16,050 nucleotides of DNA from a bacterium (GTDB lineage: Bacteria > UBP18 > UBA7526): the NCBI GenBank assembly GCA_030619985.1, contig JAUXAI010000027.1, positions 1 through 16,050 of the forward strand, in the 5' to 3' direction. Within the stretch, counting starts at the first letter, position 1; each line of letters begins with the position of its first letter. Shown here piece by piece: positions 5,857-11,817 of this stretch. The notes under the pieces were generated by a model. It ran no database searches and was not told the DNA's origin. It worked only from the letters and a program-made list of their open reading frames with translations. Both the position numbers and the translations under genes were made by a program.

Positions 5857-7410
5857 ATGACGGATAGTGAAAAAATAACTAAGAGGGCGGCGGTGGTCAG
5901 TCTGGGCACCATGACCAGCCGCATACTGGGTCTGGCGCGCCTTATGGCCATTGCCACCATGCTTACCTCTGGGATGAGAGATATCTTCTTCTTCGCCTTC
6001 ACTATACCTAATCTGTTTAGAAGATTATTGGGCGAGGGAGCTCTCTCTGCGGCCTTCATCCCGGTCTTTAACGACTACCTTGCTAAGAAGAAGAAAGAAG
6101 AGGCTTTCCGGGTAGCAAATACCACCTTTCACTTATTATTTCTAATTCTGGTTCTTCTTACCATTATTGGTATCCTGATTGCTCCCCTGATCGTTCACCC
6201 CACTGGCTTTGATGCCGAGGGCAAGATATTAACCCTGGGTCTCCTCAGGGCTATGCTTCCCTTCATGATCTTCATCTGTCTTGCTGCTCTTATCATGGGG
6301 ATTCTCAATTCCTTTGGAAACTTTGCTGTTCCTGCCTTTGCCCCTTGTATCTTAAACATCTTTATCATCGCCTCGGCATTTACTATCTGCAATAGATTTA
6401 GATATCCAGTTATGGGATTGGCTCTGGGAGTGATCCTCGGCGGTGCCGGGCAGTTATTATTCCAGGTTCCCTTTGCTGTGAAGAAAGGATTTTCTCTTCT
6501 TCCGCGGATAGATTATAGACACCCAGCGGTTAAAAAGATCGGACTCCTCTTTCTTCCTGCGGCATTGGGTCTGGCCAGCACACCCATAAATACCTTCGTT
6601 GACCGCTTGTTGGCCTCCCTTCCCAGATTCTGTCCTCCGGGGAGTGTTTCTGCCTTATGGGTTAGCAATAGATTATTCCAGTTCCCCCTGGCCCTATTTG
6701 GCATCGCCATTGCTACCGCTATCTTCCCCACTATGTCCCGCCAAGCCACTCTCAGAAAAATAGAAGAACTGAAGGAAACTCTATCTCATGCTTTAGGCCT
6801 GGCCTTCTTTACTACTGTTCCGGCAACTATAGGCTTGATTATCCTAAGGGTACCTATCATTCGTCTCTTATTCCAGTATAAAAAATTCACTGCCTACGAT
6901 ACTTCTGCTACTGCCTGGGCCCTTCTCTTCTATTCCCTGGGGCTATTTGCTTTTGGCGCAGTAATCATTTTGGTAAGAGTATTCTATTCTTTGAAGGATA
7001 CCAAGACTCCAGCCAAGCTCGCCTGCTTTGTGGTCATGAGTAATATCATTCTTGACCTTATCCTTATGAGACCTCTAGCCCAGGGAGGATTAGCTCTGGC
7101 TACTAGTTTAGTGGCATTCTTAAATATGTCTCTTCTCTTCTGGCTCTTGAGGAGAAGGATTGGTAGGTTAGGGGGAAGAAGGATTCTTACCAACTTTATC
7201 CGCATACTCATCGCTTCTTCTCTTATGGGTGGAATCTGTTGGTTAGTAGCAAGGGCTTTCGAGCCCTATGTTGTTACTATTGGCTTCAGAATTCTCCAGG
7301 TGGTGGTAACGATTATCGCTGGTTTAGTGACTTTAATTATCGCCTCCATCATATTAAGGATTAAGGAGATGAGAACCATCTTAGAAATAGTAACTGGAAG
7401 GATAAAATGA
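5857..7410 (+). CDS. murJ: Lipid II flippase MurJ (MviN)
   Basis: MurJ moves lipid II across the inner membrane for peptidoglycan synthesis. The 517 residues and many hydrophobic segments fit the 14-helix MOP-superfamily flippase. The N-terminus VVSLGTMTSRILGLAR matches the MurJ signature. Residues corresponding to the functional charged positions of the E. coli protein are present: Arg22, Arg28, Asp42 (MRDIFF) and Arg55/56 (NLFRRLLGEGALSAAF). The ATG at 5857 gives the normal family start. GAGGAG lies only a few bases upstream, slightly tight but acceptable. The stop overlaps the uvrC start (ATGA), so the two are co-transcribed and probably coupled. The call is firm. Confidence 0.94.
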   Translation: MTDSEKITKRAAVVSLGTMTSRILGLARLMAIATMLTSGMRDIFFFAFTIPNLFRRLLGEGALSAAFIPVFNDYLAKKKKEEAFRVANTTFHLLFLILVLLTIIGILIAPLIVHPTGFDAEGKILTLGLLRAMLPFMIFICLAALIMGILNSFGNFAVPAFAPCILNIFIIASAFTICNRFRYPVMGLALGVILGGAGQLLFQVPFAVKKGFSLLPRIDYRHPAVKKIGLLFLPAALGLASTPINTFVDRLLASLPRFCPPGSVSALWVSNRLFQFPLALFGIAIATAIFPTMSRQATLRKIEELKETLSHALGLAFFTTVPATIGLIILRVPIIRLLFQYKKFTAYDTSATAWALLFYSLGLFAFGAVIILVRVFYSLKDTKTPAKLACFVVMSNIILDLILMRPLAQGGLALATSLVAFLNMSLLFWLLRRRIGRLGGRRILTNFIRILIASSLMGGICWLVARAFEPYVVTIGFRILQVVVTIIAGLVTLIIASIILRIKEMRTILEIVTGRIK

Positions 7411-7979
7411 GGTTAGAAGAGAGAATAAGATTCCTTCCCCGGAGCTGCGGAGTCTATCTATTCAAGGATGCTTCAGGAAAGATCCTCTACGTAGGCAAGG
7501 CAGCCAACCTTGCCAAGCGCGTGAAGAGTTACTTCCAGGTTTCACGTCTCTTGACCCCCAAATTGAATGCCCTTCTCTCCCAGATAGGAGACTTGGATTA
7601 TGAAATTACGGATAATGAGGTAGAGGCCCTGCTCTTAGAATGTAACCTCATTAAGGAGTACCATCCAAGATATAATGTAAGCCTCAAGGATGATAAGAGA
7701 TATCCTTATCTGAAGATAACCAAAGAGGACTTCCCCAGGGTATTTGTTACCCGCAAGGTAAAGAGTGATGGGGCAAAGTACTTCGGCCCCTATACCAATG
7801 CCAAGGCCATCCGCCAGACTCTGAAACTCTTAAGGACCCTCTTTCCCATCAGGACCTGCAAGAGAAAAATAGTTACCCAGTTACCCAGTTACCCAGTTAC
7901 CCAGATTGAAAGGAGCAAACCGGCCAACCGACAAACCGGCCAACCGGCAAACCGGCCAACCGGCTCAACCATGCCTTAA
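7407..7979 (+). CDS. uvrC: UvrC excinuclease subunit, N-terminal part (frameshifted)
   Basis: UvrC makes both incisions around DNA lesions in nucleotide excision repair. This 190-residue part holds the GIY-YIG nuclease domain for the 3' incision: CGVYLFKD (14-21), KILYVGKAANLAKRVKSYF (25-43) and NEVEALLLE (70-78). The family region KYFGPYTNAKAIRQTLKLLR (124-143) follows, up to FPIRTCK (146-152). After that the frame enters tandem repeats, reads repeat-coded residues such as PANRQTGQPANRP and stops at 7979. The conserved continuation PCLNYHIKRCLAPC is in the +1 frame (see the next part). The ATG overlaps the murJ stop, with GGAAGGA (7396-7402) as ribosome binding site. The domain call is firm. 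Whether the break is a real mutation, a reversible switch or an assembly error cannot be told from one sequence. Confidence 0.88.
   Translation: MRLEERIRFLPRSCGVYLFKDASGKILYVGKAANLAKRVKSYFQVSRLLTPKLNALLSQIGDLDYEITDNEVEALLLECNLIKEYHPRYNVSLKDDKRYPYLKITKEDFPRVFVTRKVKSDGAKYFGPYTNAKAIRQTLKLLRTLFPIRTCKRKIVTQLPSYPVTQIERSKPANRQTGQPANRPTGSTMP
7873..7904 (+). repeat. Four perfect 8-bp repeats inside uvrC
   Basis: TTACCCAG is repeated four times without interruption (7873-7904). The unit is not a multiple of three, so each gain or loss moves the reading frame. Both frames needed to join the two uvrC parts are open across the array. Confidence 0.95.
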
Positions 7980-9114
7980 TTATCATATTAAAAGGTGTTT
8001 AGCACCCTGTGCTGGGAAGATTGGCAAGGAGAACTATGAGAAGATTGTGGAAGAGGTCAGCCTATTTCTGAGAGGAGAACAGGATAGACTGATAAAGAGA
8101 TTGGGGAAGAGGATGGAAGAGGCAAAAGAGACCCTGAAGTTTGAAGAAGCCTCCCTACTGCGCGATCAGATAAGCTCCTTGGAGAAGATAAGCGCCAAGC
8201 AGAAGGTCATCTCGACAAGGCCAATAGATCAAGATGTCATGGCCTTCGCCCTAGATCCAGACAATGCCTGCAGTCAAATATTCTTCATTCGTAAGGGAAA
8301 ACTCATTGGTGGAGAGCACTTCTTCTTGAGGGGAATAAAGGATAAATCCCAAGAAAAGATTCTAACTTCTCTGGTTAAACAGTACTACTACAATGCGACT
8401 TATATTCCAAAAGAAGTTATTCTCCAGAACGAGATTGAGGAGAAGGGGCTAATCAGAGACTATCTTGAGAAGAAGGGTAAACGTAAAGTTAGTTTTGTTG
8501 TCCCCAAAAGAGGTGATAAGTTAAAGTTAATTAAATTAGCCCAGAAAAATGCTACCCTTGCCCTTTCTCAGAGATATTCTGTAAGCCAGCAGATGAGGAA
8601 GGAGGCATTAGGAGAACTTCAGAGAACTCTGGGTTTAAGAGAACTTCCCTTCCGAATAGAAGCCCTTGATATCTCAAATATAAGTGGGACCTTGGCTACT
8701 GGCTCTCTGGTGGTCTTTAAGGGCGGTGAGCCAGAGAAGAATGAATATCGCAGATTCAGGATTAAAAGAGCAAAGGGAATTGATGACTACGCTATGATGG
8801 CTGAGGTAGTAGAGAGACGTTACCAGCGTCTTTTAAAAGAAAGAAAGATCCTGCCCGATCTAATCCTAGTTGATGGCGGAAAGGGCCAACTTAGCACCGC
8901 CTCGAAGGTCTTAAAGAGATTAAGAGTAGAACTCCCAGTTGCTGCCTTAGCCAAAGAGTATGAACATCTCTTCATCCCTGGCAGATCACTTCCCATTATC
9001 CTTGCCAAGAACTCTTCTGCCCTGTATCTTTTAAAGCAAATCAGAGACGAAGCCCATAGGTTTGCCCTGGCCTACCACAGAAAACTTCGCAAGAAAAAGA
9101 TCATCCATGACTAA
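7906..9114 (+). CDS. uvrC: UvrC excinuclease subunit, C-terminal part (frameshifted)
   Basis: This frame continues UvrC after the repeat block. Recognisable UvrC begins near 7969 with PCLNYHIKRCLAPCAGK. The TTG at 7906 only marks where the frame can formally start and is probably not a real start. A UVR-type helical segment follows (RMEEAKETLKFEEASLLRDQ). The RNase H-like 5'-incision domain keeps all expected acidic and His motifs: LDISNIS, DDYAMM, LVDGGKGQL and EAHRFA. The protein ends at RKLRKKKIIHD, so the helix-hairpin-helix domain that normally adds about 50-60 residues is absent. The next gene overlaps this end by 8 bases. Joined with the N-terminal part, the protein would have about 570 residues against about 610 in E. 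coli. Confidence 0.88.
   Translation: MKGANRPTDKPANRQTGQPAQPCLNYHIKRCLAPCAGKIGKENYEKIVEEVSLFLRGEQDRLIKRLGKRMEEAKETLKFEEASLLRDQISSLEKISAKQKVISTRPIDQDVMAFALDPDNACSQIFFIRKGKLIGGEHFFLRGIKDKSQEKILTSLVKQYYYNATYIPKEVILQNEIEEKGLIRDYLEKKGKRKVSFVVPKRGDKLKLIKLAQKNATLALSQRYSVSQQMRKEALGELQRTLGLRELPFRIEALDISNISGTLATGSLVVFKGGEPEKNEYRRFRIKRAKGIDDYAMMAEVVERRYQRLLKERKILPDLILVDGGKGQLSTASKVLKRLRVELPVAALAKEYEHLFIPGRSLPIILAKNSSALYLLKQIRDEAHRFALAYHRKLRKKKIIHD
7917..7964 (+). repeat. Three 16-bp repeats (8-bp half-units) inside uvrC
   Basis: Units 7917-7932, 7933-7948 and 7949-7964 read AAACCGGCCAACCGRC; the second and third are identical and the first differs by one base. Each unit is made of two related octamers (AAACCGGC, CAACCGGC). 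This is the second 8-bp-period array in the same UvrC linker, with an unrelated sequence. Confidence 0.92.
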
Positions 9115-9370
9115 ACTTGATTTGAGCAAGCTTACCCCTTTTCAGAGGAAAGTTTTAAGAGTAGTAAAGACCATTCCCTATGGAGAGACAAGGAACTATA
9201 AGTGGGTGGCAGAGAGAATTGGAAATCCAAAGGCAGCCCGGGCAGTGGGCCAGGCTTTGAAAAGAAATCCCTATCCTATAATTATTCCCTGCTACAGGGT
9301 AATCCGTAGCAATGGAAAATTGGGAGGCTACTTAAAAGGAATCCAGAAAAAGAGACAACTCCTTAAATAA
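9107..9370 (+). CDS. MGMT/Ogt-family DNA-alkyltransferase domain protein
   Basis: This small protein of 87 residues is only the C-terminal DNA-binding and active-site domain of O6-alkylguanine-DNA alkyltransferases. PFQRKVLRVVKTIPYGET, ARAVGQALKRNP and PCYRVIRSNGKLGGY follow the family in order. The acceptor cysteine of the PCHRV motif is kept, but the next residue is Tyr instead of His. The protein stops at RQLLK, just before where the family has a Glu-Gly pair. It is therefore not a typical ATL protein, which lacks the cysteine, nor a full Ogt. It may repair, or only sense, alkylated guanine and hand it to UvrC, as ATL proteins do. The start at 9107 matches the domain better than an upstream in-frame ATG at 9062. 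It overlaps the uvrC end by 8 bases, so it is co-transcribed with a repair partner. Confidence 0.8.
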   Translation: MTKLDLSKLTPFQRKVLRVVKTIPYGETRNYKWVAERIGNPKAARAVGQALKRNPYPIIIPCYRVIRSNGKLGGYLKGIQKKRQLLK

Positions 9371-9379
9371 GAAGGAGTT
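9357..9379 (+). terminator. 8-bp hairpin spanning the MGMT-gene stop codon, possible terminator
   Basis: AACTCCTT (9357-9364) and AAGGAGTT (9372-9379) are perfect inverted repeats with a 7-base loop that contains the TAA stop. Only a weak T-rich stretch (TATTTT near 9391) follows, so terminator function is uncertain. The hairpin does separate the murJ operon from the arsR promoter. Confidence 0.35.
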
Positions 9380-9412
9380 ATTAGATAGACTATTTTCGGT
9401 TTCGCTCTTCTA

Positions 9413-9441
9413 TTGACAATCTGCCTCAAGTAGGGTAGAAT
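9413..9441 (+). promoter_or_regulatory. Sigma70-type promoter of arsR
   Basis: A perfect -35 box TTGACA (9413-9418), a 17-base spacer and TAGAAT (9436-9441) form one of the best promoters in the window. The start of transcription, near 9448, falls at the edge of the palindromic element at 9451-9476. Confidence 0.8.
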
Positions 9442-9450
9442 AATGTTGGT

Positions 9451-9476
9451 ATCATTCGCACGAATGAGCGAATGAT
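9451..9476. promoter_or_regulatory. Putative ArsR operator, copy 1 (arsR promoter)
   Basis: The 26-bp element starts ATCATTCGCA and ends GCGAATGAT. It holds one CGAATGA half-site on the - strand and two on the + strand, the latter in 8-bp direct repeat. The outer 9 bp on each side (ATCATTCGC and GCGAATGAT) are perfectly inverted, and CATTCG-CA-CGAATG is a second, inner palindrome. Lying directly after the -10 box, it is well placed for repression by the product of the gene downstream. That binding is inferred. Confidence 0.6.
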
Positions 9477-9523
9477 ATTTCATACATTTTCATCTGTGTA
9501 AAATTGTGGTTCAGGAGGGAAGG

Positions 9524-9802
9524 ATGAAGGAACTGACCAAGCTCTTTAAGGCCTTGGCCAACGAGAGGAGACTTAAGATACTATACCTCTTGGCTAAAAG
9601 AGGTAAGGTAACGGTCTCCAGTATTAGCCGTAATTTGGGCCTCTCCATCAGGAGTATCTCCAAGCATCTCTTGAAGTTAGAAGATGTTGGTTTAGTAGTG
9701 CGCAAACAGACGAGTAAATGGGTCTATTATTCCTTGAATGACAATCCAAAAGAGGATGTAAAATACCTACTTAAAGTACTTCGTAAGAAACGAAGAAGAT
9801 AA
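9524..9802 (+). CDS. ArsR-family winged-helix transcriptional regulator
   Basis: This 92-residue DNA-binding protein has the ArsR/SmtB shape. LTKLFKALANERRLKILYLL is the classical opening helix pair. The recognition helix region is VSSISRNLGLSIRSISKHLL, and the wing is LVVRKQTSKWVYYSLND. It has no cysteine, so the usual Cys-based metal or arsenite site (ELCVCDL) is missing and its signal is unknown. The ATG at 9524 is chosen over an upstream GTG (9506) because AGGAGG (9513-9518) lies 5 bases before it. A strong promoter and a palindromic element lie upstream, the same element follows its stop codon by about 10 bases, and 23 bp of it lie before secA. Autoregulation is therefore likely. Confidence 0.85.
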   Translation: MKELTKLFKALANERRLKILYLLAKRGKVTVSSISRNLGLSIRSISKHLLKLEDVGLVVRKQTSKWVYYSLNDNPKEDVKYLLKVLRKKRRR

Positions 9803-9812
9803 TTTTCTTGGA

Positions 9813-9838
9813 ATCATTCGCACGAATGAGCGAATGAT
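9813..9838. promoter_or_regulatory. Putative ArsR operator, copy 2 (before the TPR/HExxH gene)
   Basis: This copy is identical over all 26 bases to copy 1. It starts 10 bases after the arsR stop and ends 27 bases before the next start codon. A possible -10 box GATAAT (9798-9803) lies just upstream, but no matching -35 is seen. As RNA it would form a 9-bp hairpin without a T-tract. Confidence 0.5.
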
Positions 9839-9865
9839 AGAAAGCCTGATTAAAGGACCGCAAAA

Positions 9866-11728
9866 TTGAAGAAGGCAGTAGGTTTATGTTTAATAATATT
9901 CCTGATGCTATGGGCATCTGTTGTTTATGCTGATGTAATTCATTTAAGAGATGGGGGAACAATTGAGGGAGAGATAATAGAGGAAACTAAAGACATAGTT
10001 AAAGTAAAAACTACCTATGGAGTAATATCCCTTCAGAAAAATCAGATAGCTTCCACAGAGAAGCGAGTTACGGATGAGAAGATTTACAAAAAGAGGGCAT
10101 CGAAGATAAAACCCAATGACCCTGAAGCACACTATCAACTCGGTCTCTTCTGTATCAAGAAAAGATTAAATGACTATGCCATTAAAGAGTTAGAAGCAGT
10201 TTTAAGACTGAAGCCAGAGCATATCGATGCTTCCTACTATCTGGGCATCGCTTATGAAAGAAAAGAAAAGTATAAAAAAGCATTGGGGAAATTTGAAGAA
10301 GTATTGAAGCAGAACCCATTCTATAGTGCTCGAGACAAAGATCGATTTTTCAACCTTCTGAAGAAAGCAAAAGAGAGTGAAAATTACTTTGAAGTTCACT
10401 CCTATTTGGGGAATGCCTATGAAAGGCAAGGGAAACATGAAGAAGCATTGGCTGCGTGGGAGAGGGTGATCGACACCTGCTTTGAATCGACGGAGGAGGA
10501 AAGAGAGAGGGCAAGAAGACATCTAAGAATATTACATAAGAAAATCCCCCCCAATAAAAACCCTGCCAAGGCCAATGTCTGGGACATGTTCATTGCCATC
10601 GTTAGGAAAACGGACTTTACCTGGGTAGATAAGGAAGGGGTTGTAAAGCATGTCGCTGTCTCTTTAACCGACAAACAGATTGATGCTATACGCTCGAGCA
10701 TGATGGACTTTGCCCAGTGGGTATTTGAGCATTCAAGGGGTCAGATGCGAATCAATCTTAAATTTAAAGCCATCGATGAACCGATATCCAAGATTAGCAC
10801 CTCGCGCGGGAAATATATGCTCAAACCAGAGGACATGAGGAACTCCATTATCAAACTCTATAAGCAGGGAGAGGCTGATACCCTTGCCATTTTCTGGAAT
10901 TCAGGGGATATTCCACTTGCTCACGGTGGTTACTGTTTCTCTCATGGGAGCGCAAGAAAGAATGCCTCTGTTTTCTTATGTGCTATTCTCCCTAAATTTG
11001 ATATTGTTTCTAGAACTTTTAATGTGGCCAGGCACGAATGGCTACATAATCTCGATAGTGCAATCACCAATATATTAAAATACAAAAAGGAACTCTTTCC
11101 CGATATTCATCATCCGCCAGCAAGTTATAAGGGATATTCCAAAGACCTTTTCTATGAGGATATGATGAAGACCTGGGTAACATCGAAGATGTGGCAGGAG
11201 GCCACAATTATAGACGTAATTACCGCTCCTTTTATCAGAAACTGGCTAGTCTGTGGTCCCTTTGATAACTCAAAGAAGAATGGCTTAGCTACCGATTTTA
11301 TCTATGAGGAGCATGTAAAGCCATCTTTAGGTAAGGTAAGTAATGGAAAGAGATGGAAAGAACTGAAGAGTGCTAAGGATAATATAGATCTCAGGAAAAG
11401 TTTCAAGCCGAATAATTATGTCGTTGCCTATGCCCATACCTACATCTACTCACCCAAAGAAGAGAGGGCTAGATTATGGATAGGAAATGATGATGGTGCT
11501 AGGGTATGGTTGAATGGCAGATTAATACGGGAAAGTCCTGCACCCGGTGGGGCACGACCCTGGGAAGAGTTAATACCTATTATTTTAAAGAAGGGCTGGA
11601 ACCGGCTCTTGGTAAAGGTTGATCAACTGGGAAAGGGTTGGGGATTCTACGCTCGAATATGCGACAACCGAAGTAAAGAGATTAAAGGGCTGAAGTATCA
11701 ATTAAATAGACCACAAGAGATGAAGTAA
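9866..11728 (+). CDS. Secreted TPR protein with HExxH metallopeptidase-like domain
   Basis: This 620-residue protein starts at a TTG with AGGA 8 bases upstream. Residues 1-22 are a Sec signal peptide ending VVYA before Asp23, so it is exported. A small domain at 23-65 (VIHLRDGGTIEGEIIEE) resembles beta-barrel modules seen before TPR repeats. Three or four TPR units cover about 83-225 (HYQLGLFCIKKR, SYYLGIAYERKEKYKKAL, SYLGNAYERQGKHEEALAAW). The region 236-445 contains HEWLH (390-394), the zinc-binding HExxH pattern, with His415/His416 or Asp413 as possible third ligands. A C-terminal beta-sandwich-like module (about 451-601; RLWIGNDDGARVWLNGR, GWNRLLVKV) is of the kind often attached to extracellular enzymes. 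I recognise no named family for the whole protein; peptidase activity is inferred from HExxH alone. It lies between arsR and secA, flanked by the same palindromic elements. Confidence 0.72.
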   Translation: MKKAVGLCLIIFLMLWASVVYADVIHLRDGGTIEGEIIEETKDIVKVKTTYGVISLQKNQIASTEKRVTDEKIYKKRASKIKPNDPEAHYQLGLFCIKKRLNDYAIKELEAVLRLKPEHIDASYYLGIAYERKEKYKKALGKFEEVLKQNPFYSARDKDRFFNLLKKAKESENYFEVHSYLGNAYERQGKHEEALAAWERVIDTCFESTEEERERARRHLRILHKKIPPNKNPAKANVWDMFIAIVRKTDFTWVDKEGVVKHVAVSLTDKQIDAIRSSMMDFAQWVFEHSRGQMRINLKFKAIDEPISKISTSRGKYMLKPEDMRNSIIKLYKQGEADTLAIFWNSGDIPLAHGGYCFSHGSARKNASVFLCAILPKFDIVSRTFNVARHEWLHNLDSAITNILKYKKELFPDIHHPPASYKGYSKDLFYEDMMKTWVTSKMWQEATIIDVITAPFIRNWLVCGPFDNSKKNGLATDFIYEEHVKPSLGKVSNGKRWKELKSAKDNIDLRKSFKPNNYVVAYAHTYIYSPKEERARLWIGNDDGARVWLNGRLIRESPAPGGARPWEELIPIILKKGWNRLLVKVDQLGKGWGFYARICDNRSKEIKGLKYQLNRPQEMK

Positions 11729-11753
11729 AATTTTTTAGAGAAAGGAAGATAGA

Positions 11754-11776
11754 ATCATTCGCACGAATGAGCGAAT
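11754..11776. promoter_or_regulatory. Putative ArsR operator, copy 3 (before secA)
   Basis: The first 23 bases of the 26-bp element are present without mismatch; the right end diverges (GCGAATAAC). A possible -10 box TAGAAT (11750-11755) overlaps its left edge, but no good -35 is visible. It ends 41 bases before secA. Confidence 0.5.
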
Positions 11777-11817
11777 AACACTTGAAGCAGATTTTGGTGT
11801 TTGAAGGATAAAAGGAA

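Noticed and set aside
7906-7968. TTG at 7906 as a real start of a separate gene
   Set aside because: The first 20 or so codons are repeat sequence and the protein then continues UvrC mid-domain, so this is a frameshift product rather than an independent gene.
9062-9106. Upstream ATG at 9062 for the MGMT-domain gene
   Set aside because: The 15 extra residues lie inside the uvrC end and do not resemble the family; the ATG at 9107 begins the domain properly.
9357-9379. Recoding (readthrough) of the TAA as a firm claim
   Set aside because: The match to LLxxEG is short, and the same bases are explained by a perfect hairpin. It is kept only as an observation.
9506-9523. GTG at 9506 as arsR start
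   Set aside because: It would place the strong AGGAGG inside the gene; the ATG at 9524 has that site at ideal spacing.
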